Below are positions 16,673 through 25,057 of a stretch of DNA of 64,000 nt, one piece after another. The notes under the pieces were generated by a model, which saw only the letters and a list, made by a program, of their open reading frames with translations, made no database searches and was not told the DNA's origin. The translations under genes and the position numbers were made by a program. How positions within the stretch are numbered: position 1 is the stretch's first letter; each line of letters opens with the position of its first letter. Source of the stretch: Aquipseudomonas alcaligenes (GTDB taxonomy: Bacteria > Pseudomonadota > Gammaproteobacteria > Pseudomonadales > Pseudomonadaceae); the NCBI RefSeq assembly GCF_900156545.1, contig NZ_FTNW01000006.1:248001-312000 (forward strand), read 5' to 3'.

Positions 16673-18463
16673 TCAGTCTTCCTTGGCTTCCAATCCTGGA
16701 ATCTTCTTCAGCGCAGCCCCTAGCTTGAGGTAGTTGACCTTTACGCCGTCATCGAGATTCAGCTCGACCTGCTCGGTCGCCAGCGGGTATAGCGTATCGC
16801 GCTCGTAATCATCCAACTCAATGAGCTGTTTTTTGATGGTATCGGCTTCCTTGCTGGCCTTCGTCTTTTCGCTTTGATTGGCAGATGGATTGATAGCTAC
16901 CTGCTGCAAATAGTCCAGACGCGAAGCGAGCTTCTTGCGGAAATCGCGTAGGTAGCCGAGCACCACGCTAACGGTGTCCGGACGGTAACGATGCAGATAA
17001 ACCAGCGCGCTGAAGGTGCCTTTCGGACTGCTGAACAGCCAATAGAGTGGACGCTTCTTGTAGCGTTTCACATGGTCCGCATAGAACTCGCCCAGGAAGT
17101 AGTCGCGTAGGCTGAAGTTTCGCTTGCCCTTGACGTTGAGCGCTTGCTCGATAAAGGCCAGGTTGTCCTCGTAATGCGCATCGCCAAAGGCCACGCGCAG
17201 AAACTGGCGGAAACGCAAGGTGATGTCGTCCGGGAACCAGTCGCCATCCAACAGCGGGATCACGTTGTCGTCGTCGGCGGGGAAGCTGGGCTGCGGCACT
17301 TGAGCTAGATAGTCCGCCAGCGTCTCGCCCTGGTTCGCCAAGATCAGCCCCGGCTTATCGATACTGTAGCGGCCGAACATGCAGCCTACGGCGTAAGAAA
17401 CCAGTTCGCGCATGGTGTCGGCCACTAGCATTGGCTCCAGTTCATCCTCACTCTTGTCGCCGCCGTAGCGGTAGTGCGGGTTGCAGGTGAGCGTGACCTC
17501 ATACAACGGCACCTCGGCAGTGAGCTCGTCCTGCAGGCCATAGGCGTCGATAAAGATGCGATTGTTTTCTTCTTCCAAGCGCTGCATTTCCTGAGTCATC
17601 TCGCGCCAGTGGGCGCGTAGCCTCTGGTAGCTGGCCTGAAGTGTGGGCTGTCGGTTTTCAGGATCTAGCAACGGGAGGTTGGTAAAGTCCCAGGATGTTT
17701 CGGAGGAGTCCCAATCTTCTTTACTAAGGCTAACAAGTCCTCTGACAGCAACTTCGGCGGCAGCCCTTTTGGATCCAACGTCAATCCAAGGCAGCTCGTT
17801 CACATTGACCACTTGGAAGTTCAATGTCGGGTTTGATGCTTTAAGAAACTCAAAGGCAACTTTTGAACACAAGTAACCTGCAGCAACATAATAATCCACA
17901 TCGGACGGAAAGGTGCTTGAGCCCCCCACATCAAATATTGCCCCACCCAGCGAACAACGAACACCGAAATATGAAGAGCTAACAAACGACCAAGTCAGAG
18001 ACTTTCTAAAAAAGTCTTTTTCATTGGTTATTTTCCACCCAAGATTATCCCAACTCAACTGAGGGTATTTTTCCAGGGTCTCTTTCTTTATGTCAAATCC
18101 GTTTTCCTTCCAGAAAACGAGAAAATCATTATTCCCATACCACCGACGAAAATCCCCGCCCTTGTTATATGGAAACCATTTTTTCCCGGACAACTCTGCA
18201 TCTGACGCGTTTATGGCAAAAAGATTTGTTTCATTCTTCGAAACCTCATGCCACAAGCGTAGCCACTTTGAGTTATCTCCTGTACGCATACCGAGCTTAG
18301 CGGGGAATAGTTCTTGAACTTTCCCTCCAATCTCGTAGCAGTTTCTGGCATTTTCGCTAAGCCAGTATGCGATGCTCCCTCCTGGGATTTTTTTGAAATC
18401 AGCAGCCGACGCACGGAAAAAATAATTTCCCAGTTCATGCTCATGGCTGTTGCTCTTGCTCAT
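16673..18463 (-). CDS. pglX: PglX C-terminal half (BREX methyltransferase target-recognition part)
   Basis: The 596-residue product corresponds to the second half of a normal PglX of about 1200 residues. It begins just before the conserved RASAADFKKIPGGSIAYW segment and carries the target-recognition region and the helical C-terminus. It lacks any methylase motif, so it can work only together with the N-terminal half at 23158-24978. A new ATG overlaps the reverse transcriptase stop by 4 bp, and about a dozen junction residues precede the conserved sequence. The first half of this gene (about 17640-18460) is markedly AT-rich compared with the rest, suggesting a swapped recognition domain. Whether the two halves assemble is not shown by sequence. 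Confidence 0.9.
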   Translation of the reverse strand: MSKSNSHEHELGNYFFRASAADFKKIPGGSIAYWLSENARNCYEIGGKVQELFPAKLGMRTGDNSKWLRLWHEVSKNETNLFAINASDAELSGKKWFPYNKGGDFRRWYGNNDFLVFWKENGFDIKKETLEKYPQLSWDNLGWKITNEKDFFRKSLTWSFVSSSYFGVRCSLGGAIFDVGGSSTFPSDVDYYVAAGYLCSKVAFEFLKASNPTLNFQVVNVNELPWIDVGSKRAAAEVAVRGLVSLSKEDWDSSETSWDFTNLPLLDPENRQPTLQASYQRLRAHWREMTQEMQRLEEENNRIFIDAYGLQDELTAEVPLYEVTLTCNPHYRYGGDKSEDELEPMLVADTMRELVSYAVGCMFGRYSIDKPGLILANQGETLADYLAQVPQPSFPADDDNVIPLLDGDWFPDDITLRFRQFLRVAFGDAHYEDNLAFIEQALNVKGKRNFSLRDYFLGEFYADHVKRYKKRPLYWLFSSPKGTFSALVYLHRYRPDTVSVVLGYLRDFRKKLASRLDYLQQVAINPSANQSEKTKASKEADTIKKQLIELDDYERDTLYPLATEQVELNLDDGVKVNYLKLGAALKKIPGLEAKED

Positions 18464-21400
18464 TCTTTTTCTCCCGCCGGCAATACCTTGCGGCCAAAAT
18501 CAATTTCAAATCCATCCGGCACCGGTTTGAACGGTTTGGCCGGAGAGCGATAGCTGCTCTGGAACTGGCGCAGCGACTGCACGTCAATCTCGCCAATCAC
18601 GCAATAGTCGGTCACACCGCCCTTAACTCTCAGGACATCACGCTCCCAACTGTCTTTTGCGGGGGCGCGAATGCGGCTATCTCCGTATTGGCGGTCATTG
18701 CACTGGATGATGTAGGCGTGCATATCCAGCGCGGCAGACTCCACCAGGGCGTTGAAGGTTTCGGTATCCTGGTTCCACTCGGGTACAAACAGCGCGTCCA
18801 CCTTGCCGCGAAGGGCGGCACGATAGCTGATGTTGGTCAGCTCGCTGCAGATCAGCAGGGCAAACCGCAAGTCACCATGCTGAAGGATGGGCGGTGTTAG
18901 CCACGCCTTGTCAGGTTTCAACTCCAAGCCAGCCAGACGCTGCAGCTCCCGTTCCTCATGCAGGGCTGGGCGCTGTTTGTCCTGCCGATAGATCATCAAC
19001 GAAGGGAAGCCCAGGCCATCGTGCGACAACGCAACCCAAACCTGGTTGCGCACGCGCCCTTTGCTGGCGTGCAGGTATTCAATCCCAGTGATCAACGAAA
19101 TGCCGCGCCCCTGAAGCTTGCGGGCAATACGGATGAACCAGTGCGCGGGCAAGGCCAGCTCGGGCAGAACCAAGTAGCGGCTTTCCCTTGGCTGAGCAAT
19201 CACGCCATCCAACAGACGGCAGAGGCGTGCGTAACGCTCGGCATCGGGATCGGACATGCGCATGACCGAGGCCGTCCAGCTAGCCATCTGCGTTTTCCAG
19301 CTGGAGACCGCTATGCCGTACTTGCGTTGCGGCTGGCCATCCGGGATCTGTAGCACGCCGTGCTTGTCGAAAGCGGGCGCGGCATCACCAAGCTCGAAGC
19401 CGCGTACAGCGAGGACGACAGCTTGCATGGCGCCGTGCGCCGCAGCATCGTAGGCCGCCTTGTTCAGGATAAACAGCTCCGGCAAGTTGTAAGGTCGGGT
19501 GGCAAACAGCAGCCCGTGCGGCAAGCCTTTGAAGCGGATCCACTTGGCAAGCACTTGGCTGCCTTCCAGCACAGTGTCTGGCAACAAATCGCTCGAATGG
19601 GTGCAGGATGTAGCAATCTTCTTGGCCGGGATTCCTCGCTGGGCCACCATTTCCTCGGGCAGGCCAAGGAAACGGAACGGCATATGCGCCAGATCAAATG
19701 AGAACAGCCGTGCTTGCTGAGTTTGGAAGCCCTTGATGGGGAACAAATACCAATTCAGGAAGGCATCGATATTCGCCGGTGCGTAGCCCTCCATATGTGT
19801 CAGCCAGGCCGCCTTACCGTCTTTCGATAGCCGGGGCGGAAAGGCTGCGCTGATGCTCTCGCGTACTGTGGTGAAAAGCTGCTTTTGCCAGCGGTCCAGC
19901 ATTTCGCTGTGGCTTGGTTTGTCTTCTGCAGGACAGGCCTTAATGCTTAGCTCGCAACCTTGTGCCACTTGCGTACACAGTTGCTCCAGCCCACGCAAAA
20001 TCTGGCGCAAGGCTGCAAAGTCTTCGCATGCCGTAGCGAGGCGAATAACCCGTGGTAGGTAGACCGACAGATCAAAAAACTGCGGCAGCACCAGCACATG
20101 CTGAACAAAGGCGCGGAAGAAGGCCTGGCGATGTTCGCGCCAAGCGTCTGGCTGCAGATCACGTTCGTAGGCTTCAAAGTCGCGCAGCTTGATGGCAAAG
20201 CCCGCGCGGCGCATGGTCAAGGCATCCGCCTTGCGCAGGTTGTCGGCGACCTCACCGTCGCTTTGCGTGGCGGCCAACAGATCGGTTCCCACATGGCTGG
20301 CAGCACGCGGCAAACGCGGCATGGCGCGCCATTCGCTGGCACGCTCGTGGATCTGGTGAGCAATAGCACCGACCAGGGTTTTGCCCGGCTCACCCGCCAA
20401 CATGAACACCTTGTTTTTTGCGTTGGCAAAGCGGATCTGGCTGTCGCTCAAATAGACGGGCTGAAAACTGATCTGCTTGTACTCCTCGCCCGGCACCCAC
20501 GCCAACATGCCGCTGGAGCGGGCGAACAACCACTCCCATAGCTCAGTCGTGGAACGGAAGCTGGCACCGTTCTCCATGACCAGAAGGATGTCGTCTACAT
20601 ATCGGCCGTAGTACAGCGGCGCAATCTGCTGCTCGACGACGCGATCCAGCTCAATCAGCGCGACATTCGCCACCACGGCTGAAGCTGGCAGTCCAACAGG
20701 CAGGCCCTTCTTCAGCGGCGTGGCTGCCGCCCAAGCTAGCAGCGCCTGAATAAATAGGCGATGCAGCTTAGACTGAGCGGGAGATAGTTCCAGCCCCAGC
20801 ACATCCGTAACGAAGGCTGGATTAAGCATGAAGCCAGGATTCAGCTCGTGATAGAAAGAGCTAACATCCGCCGTGAGCGCCACGATCTTCTTGTCTGCGT
20901 CCAACGCAGTACGCATGGCCTCGATGCCCTGGTCACGCCAGTCGCGGAAAGGCTTCAGGTACGGCTGAAAAGAGCCCAGCGAGAGCGCGTTGATGCCTTT
21001 CCCATCTTGCGTGCGACGCAAGCGGTTGCCATAGGCGCAGTCGGTCAACTGGGCATCGAACAGATGGCCAACCTCCAGCATCCAGAGGGTGGACAGCACA
21101 TGAAAGTCCAGGCTGCACTGGGCCATCACTCGAAATTCGGCTTTGGGCTTTTGGAGATGTTCGCCTTCAGCCAGAAGGCCACAGGCGTGAGCCCACTCCT
21201 CGGCCGGAGATGAAAAGATCAGGCCATTGCCATTCTGCTTGCGATACTCATCCCAGCAAGACATGTCCACCGACTTGGTGGCCAGAGTCCAGCCGCCGAT
21301 AAACTCGGGTTGCGTGACCCAGGAATCATCATCGCTAAGCAGCTTCGCAAGCAAAGCAGTCAGGTTGGCATGGAGTGCGTCCTCGTAATCCGCAATCGCA

Positions 21401-21480
21401 TCCAGCGAGGCATGGGACGAGTAGTACAGGTCTACCTTGGCTTTGCGGTAAGCCAGGCCTAGGGCTTGGAGGGAAGTCAT
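18460..21480 (-). CDS. Defence reverse transcriptase-nitrilase fusion (DRT type 1/UG1-like)
   Basis: The 1006-residue product joins an N-terminal reverse transcriptase to a C-terminal nitrilase-fold domain, the architecture of UG1/DRT type 1 antiphage enzymes. RT motif A has Asp205 (ALTADVSSFY), motif B is the GLPVGLPASAVVANV stretch (259-273) and motif C is the intact YVDD at 294-297. A helical middle region (about 400-700) follows. The nitrilase triad appears complete: Glu774 (VLPELALP), Lys835 (YRQDKQRP) and Cys878 (LLICSE). No intron or retron RNA space exists, because both neighbours overlap it by 4 bp. It lies between the two pglX halves. Confidence 0.9.
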   Translation of the reverse strand: MTSLQALGLAYRKAKVDLYYSSHASLDAIADYEDALHANLTALLAKLLSDDDSWVTQPEFIGGWTLATKSVDMSCWDEYRKQNGNGLIFSSPAEEWAHACGLLAEGEHLQKPKAEFRVMAQCSLDFHVLSTLWMLEVGHLFDAQLTDCAYGNRLRRTQDGKGINALSLGSFQPYLKPFRDWRDQGIEAMRTALDADKKIVALTADVSSFYHELNPGFMLNPAFVTDVLGLELSPAQSKLHRLFIQALLAWAAATPLKKGLPVGLPASAVVANVALIELDRVVEQQIAPLYYGRYVDDILLVMENGASFRSTTELWEWLFARSSGMLAWVPGEEYKQISFQPVYLSDSQIRFANAKNKVFMLAGEPGKTLVGAIAHQIHERASEWRAMPRLPRAASHVGTDLLAATQSDGEVADNLRKADALTMRRAGFAIKLRDFEAYERDLQPDAWREHRQAFFRAFVQHVLVLPQFFDLSVYLPRVIRLATACEDFAALRQILRGLEQLCTQVAQGCELSIKACPAEDKPSHSEMLDRWQKQLFTTVRESISAAFPPRLSKDGKAAWLTHMEGYAPANIDAFLNWYLFPIKGFQTQQARLFSFDLAHMPFRFLGLPEEMVAQRGIPAKKIATSCTHSSDLLPDTVLEGSQVLAKWIRFKGLPHGLLFATRPYNLPELFILNKAAYDAAAHGAMQAVVLAVRGFELGDAAPAFDKHGVLQIPDGQPQRKYGIAVSSWKTQMASWTASVMRMSDPDAERYARLCRLLDGVIAQPRESRYLVLPELALPAHWFIRIARKLQGRGISLITGIEYLHASKGRVRNQVWVALSHDGLGFPSLMIYRQDKQRPALHEERELQRLAGLELKPDKAWLTPPILQHGDLRFALLICSELTNISYRAALRGKVDALFVPEWNQDTETFNALVESAALDMHAYIIQCNDRQYGDSRIRAPAKDSWERDVLRVKGGVTDYCVIGEIDVQSLRQFQSSYRSPAKPFKPVPDGFEIDFGRKVLPAGEKE

Positions 21481-22022
21481 GCGTCCCTCCTGGCTCTGCT
21501 CTTCTCAGCATCATCCACTACTCGCGCTGCAGGCCATTTCGGAAAGCTCGCGTTCCAAAGCTCGATGTTGAACACCTGGCAGTTCTCGGCCAGTTGGCGC
21601 TTCCAGCGCGGCACAGACTTTCCCATCGGCGGAAGCTTCTTTGCGATCTCGTCCGAGAAGTTGGGCAGCAGCTCGCTGTCTTCGAGCGTGACAAGGCTGA
21701 CGTAATGAACAGGCTTATGCAGGCACTCTTCAGCCCAGCGGTACAGGAAAGTGTCGATGAACTTGGCTGCAAAGGTGTCGCTCAGCGTGCCGTCTTGCAG
21801 CTCGCCATGGAACTTCGCCAACCCCTCGGCCTGTGCTCTGGGATTCCCCGGGTCCTTCACCTCAACGAAGACAATGGCCGTCTCAAGCTCGACAACAAAA
21901 TCGACACGGTGCATTTGCCCGATGCCGTGATAGCCTGGCAGCTCAGCCTTCATTTGGTCGAAAACAATAGCGTCGATGGCATCGGTGAAGTCGATCTCCA
22001 AGTCGCGCTCACGAAGCTTCAT
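21477..22022 (-). CDS. Small PD-(D/E)XK nuclease-like protein
   Basis: The 181-residue product has a short alpha/beta fold with Asp41 on one strand (HRVDFVVELE) and Glu54-Val-Lys56 on the next (IVFVEVKDP). This is the spacing and context of a PD-(D/E)XK nuclease core. The family was not recognised beyond that. It overlaps the upstream ATPase stop and the downstream reverse transcriptase start by 4 bp each, so the three proteins are likely made in matched amounts. Nuclease activity is inferred from the motif alone. A non-cleaving DNA-binding role is possible. Confidence 0.75.
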   Translation of the reverse strand: MKLRERDLEIDFTDAIDAIVFDQMKAELPGYHGIGQMHRVDFVVELETAIVFVEVKDPGNPRAQAEGLAKFHGELQDGTLSDTFAAKFIDTFLYRWAEECLHKPVHYVSLVTLEDSELLPNFSDEIAKKLPPMGKSVPRWKRQLAENCQVFNIELWNASFPKWPAARVVDDAEKSRARRDA

Positions 22023-23161
22023 TTGCCTAGACCTCCCATCTTTCGAGCAACCTGTTCCTTGGTCAGCTCATTGAAAGTTTCGGCAATAGCATTCGGTTCA
22101 ATGGCGCGGTAGTCGTCCATGCTGTCTCGAAGTACTTGTCCCGACTCTGTCTGGCGAGACAGTACGTGGAAACGCACCTGGTCACCTTTGCCCTTATCCA
22201 ACAAGAGATCGAACCACTTGAGCAGCACGTAGTCGTGTGTGGCCAGGATGACTTGCTGGCCATTACGAGCAAGCTCAAGCAATGCCAGCACGAGATCCTT
22301 CATCAGCTTGGGATTTAGATTGGATTCGGGCTCGTCCCACAGCAACGGTCCGGCCGTTCCAGGGTTGAGGCTGCCGTTGCTGAGCAGCCGCTGCAACACT
22401 CCGATCTTGCGAAAGCCTTCTGCAGTCATCGTACTGGAGAGCAGTCGCGACTTGGCTGGCACAAAATACATCTCGGAATCCTGGAAGCTTTGCGGCGCCT
22501 TGTGTTCCGAGCTGCTCTTGCCCCGCTTCTCGACATACTCGCCGGCCTGAAAGCAGAATCGCCCTTCGTGCAACTCATAGCGCCCGCCAATCAAGTTGGC
22601 CAACCGGGGAACGATGCTGGCAAAGCGTGGATCGAGCTTTACCTTGGCATCCAGGTCGTCGGCCCCTTCTTTGATGAGCTGACGAGCCAGGTCCAGATAA
22701 CCATCGTCAAAGATACGTTCAATGGTGGGCTGGTCCGGCTGCTCAGCAGTAAGGCCGCGAACCAGCGATAGCACTTCCTTGGTGGGGATAAAGTTGGCTG
22801 CAGCAATATCTCCACCAGCGCTAGTGCTGACTTTTACCTGACGGGCAGTACCGTTGAATCGGGCGGTGATTTCCTGTCCCGACGCAAAAGTAGCCCTTAG
22901 TACAGCATCTCCGCGCGTCCCAGCTCGACGCAGTTCACCGACTTGACCAGTAAGGGGATGGTAGAGACGGCAGAGCTTACCGGCGAGCTTATCGCCTGCC
23001 TGCTCCACATAGGCCTCCTGCCCACAAAGCGCAAGAATAGACTTGAGCAGTTGGGTTTTACCTGTGCCATTTTCACCGATGATGATGTTGATACCCGGTG
23101 AGAAGTCGATCGCCAGATCGGTGAAGGCAGTGAAGTTCTTGAGCTGCAGGTTGGTAATCAT
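22019..23161 (-). CDS. AAA/OLD-like ATPase in the nested RT cassette
   Basis: The 380-residue product is an SMC/OLD-like ABC-type ATPase. Walker A is GENGTGKT (29-36), Walker B is LLWDEPESNLNP (Asp276/Glu277) and the switch histidine is in LATHDYVLL (His309). There is no TOPRIM domain after the ATPase, unlike full OLD nucleases. The neighbouring PD-(D/E)XK protein could supply that nuclease function in trans. Its ATG overlaps the pglX-N stop by 4 bp. It is the first gene of the three-gene cassette inside pglX. Confidence 0.88.
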   Translation of the reverse strand: MITNLQLKNFTAFTDLAIDFSPGINIIIGENGTGKTQLLKSILALCGQEAYVEQAGDKLAGKLCRLYHPLTGQVGELRRAGTRGDAVLRATFASGQEITARFNGTARQVKVSTSAGGDIAAANFIPTKEVLSLVRGLTAEQPDQPTIERIFDDGYLDLARQLIKEGADDLDAKVKLDPRFASIVPRLANLIGGRYELHEGRFCFQAGEYVEKRGKSSSEHKAPQSFQDSEMYFVPAKSRLLSSTMTAEGFRKIGVLQRLLSNGSLNPGTAGPLLWDEPESNLNPKLMKDLVLALLELARNGQQVILATHDYVLLKWFDLLLDKGKGDQVRFHVLSRQTESGQVLRDSMDDYRAIEPNAIAETFNELTKEQVARKMGGLGK

Positions 23162-24978
23162 GCAGCCCCCTGCCTCTGTGCCGCCTTGAGATTTCGCTCA
23201 TTTCGCGGTGGAAATTCAATCGGCTTATTGTCTTCCCCAATGTCCTCATATTCGACATAGCAGTAGGCCCCCCGAGTTTCGGGAGATCCCCCCTTCTTCA
23301 GTACAGTGGCAGCCGTACCAAATGCGATGCCCATCACCATGTTGGCCATGTGTGCCATACACTCGATGGATGTCCCGCTCAGGATGCGCTCGCGAAGCGC
23401 CTCGTAAGACGACAAGAACATCCAGCTTTGCATGGTGACCATAGCGCTATAGCCGAATTTCGGAGTTAGATCGAAGCCCCGCTCAATGAACATCGCAAAT
23501 AGGTCGGACTTGCTGCTGGGGAAATTATCTTTAGCCCAAGTGCTTAAGCGCGGATTCATGCCCTTACCGCCCATGTAAGGTGGGTTGGCCACGACTACTG
23601 CGTAGCGCGGGCTCAACGCGTCAGCCATGCGCAGAACAGTTAGGACTTTCTTGTGCGTCTCGGCCAGGAAGAGATTGCTGCTCATGTCCTTGCTCTCCAG
23701 CGTGGCCAAGACATCTGCTACGTTGGCGACCTTCGGCACGATCAGCGAGCCGAAGTTGTCGACTTCGCTGAATTGCTGCAGCGTTTCGCGAAGGCCGTAG
23801 GTGAACAAGTCACGGCCGACAAAGCCCATGTACTCGTCCAGCTCTTCACTGCTGAAGATCACTTTCTCCAGCACGATGATGTTCGGCTCGACGCCTTTAT
23901 TGAAGAAGCGCCGCTGGCGAGCTCGGGCTTTCATGGTGAGCGCAAAGGCAGCCAGTTCTCCTGCACGCTCGTCCAGCTCGATGCCGAAAAGGTTGTGGGT
24001 CAGGATCTTTTCCGGGATCTCAGCCGGGTCATAGCCCTCCTCTTCGTACATCGCATACAACAGGTCAAAGGCGTATGTGAGCATGTGACCGGAGCCGCAC
24101 GCCGGATCGCACACTTTTATGTCCTCTGGGCCGGCGATCTTTAGGAAATCACTATCTGGCCTCTCTGGCGGGATGTAGTACTCCATTTGCTCTGCCAGCC
24201 GTGAGTTGGGACGGTTGAGCAGCCAGAGTCGGCCCAGCGAGTTGTCCACCAGATAGCGCACAATCCAGTGCGGGGTGAAAAGCTGAGTAGCCGCAGGGAT
24301 GTTCTCTGGAGTGATCTTCTGATTCTTCTTCAACCCCTCGAACACCGCGTCCTTCTTCTCGGAGATGTAGAACTGGTAGAGCCAGCCGATCACCTCGACA
24401 TCCTCGCAAGCGTCGGGCGTCATGGCCTCGCGCGTGTAAGCAAGGATGGAATTACCCGAAAGCAAATCGTCGGGCATCAGAAGCTCGGTGTAGTCGTCGA
24501 TGCGCTCGAACAGAAAGGGCATAGATTGGTGCCAAGCGTTGCACGCAGCAACGACCAACAGGCGGTAGGCTTCGCCTTGCGAGTCGGTGCTTGGTGCGCG
24601 GCCAGCTAGCAGATCCAGGATCTTCTGACGAATCTGACTCGGCACCATCTCCTCGTCGATGTGCCCCATCTTGGCTTCAGCCAGGATCTCGGGCTGGAAC
24701 TGGCCCTCACCCGGAGACACTACGCCGATGCGGGTGTAGCGATTTACGTCCATGAAACGCAGGGCACAGAAGCGGTTAAACCAAGTGTAGGCAACACGCT
24801 CTTCCACATGCTCGCGACCGGAGTTGCTGATCAGTTTTTCCAACTCAGCCACTACCTGGGCTCGCTCACGACGAGCAGCACTCTGCGGTGCTAGCACCAC
24901 ATCCAACTTGCCACTAACCTGATCAAGCAAGGTGCGACGTGCGTATTGGGCAAATTTCTTGAGTTTGCTGGTATCCAT
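23158..24978 (-). CDS. pglX: PglX N-terminal half (BREX adenine methyltransferase part)
   Basis: The 606-residue product is the methylase half of BREX-1 PglX, an N6-adenine methyltransferase. SAM motif I is DPACGSG (291-297) and the catalytic motif IV is NPPY (465-468). Both are intact. The protein stops after KPIEFPPRNERNLKAAQRQ, exactly where an intact PglX would continue into the RASAADFKKIPG segment now found at the start of the second half. No conserved sequence seems lost. The gene follows brxC by 79 bp and ends in a 4-bp overlap with the ATPase gene. Confidence 0.93.
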   Translation of the reverse strand: MDTSKLKKFAQYARRTLLDQVSGKLDVVLAPQSAARRERAQVVAELEKLISNSGREHVEERVAYTWFNRFCALRFMDVNRYTRIGVVSPGEGQFQPEILAEAKMGHIDEEMVPSQIRQKILDLLAGRAPSTDSQGEAYRLLVVAACNAWHQSMPFLFERIDDYTELLMPDDLLSGNSILAYTREAMTPDACEDVEVIGWLYQFYISEKKDAVFEGLKKNQKITPENIPAATQLFTPHWIVRYLVDNSLGRLWLLNRPNSRLAEQMEYYIPPERPDSDFLKIAGPEDIKVCDPACGSGHMLTYAFDLLYAMYEEEGYDPAEIPEKILTHNLFGIELDERAGELAAFALTMKARARQRRFFNKGVEPNIIVLEKVIFSSEELDEYMGFVGRDLFTYGLRETLQQFSEVDNFGSLIVPKVANVADVLATLESKDMSSNLFLAETHKKVLTVLRMADALSPRYAVVVANPPYMGGKGMNPRLSTWAKDNFPSSKSDLFAMFIERGFDLTPKFGYSAMVTMQSWMFLSSYEALRERILSGTSIECMAHMANMVMGIAFGTAATVLKKGGSPETRGAYCYVEYEDIGEDNKPIEFPPRNERNLKAAQRQGAA

Positions 24979-25057
24979 CTATCCCCCACTCAGCCATTCA
25001 ACCGAACGGCCCTAGACTTGGCCTCGCACCTGACGGGCCAGTTGTATTTATTCCGTG

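Noticed and set aside
18460..21480. Group II intron or retron reverse transcriptase
   Set aside because: There is no maturase/endonuclease domain, no intron RNA and no non-coding space for msr-msd. The nitrilase fusion fits DRT type 1.
16673..24978. pglX split caused by frameshift or sequencing error
   Set aside because: The halves are separated by three complete genes with overlapping start/stop codons, which a base error cannot produce.
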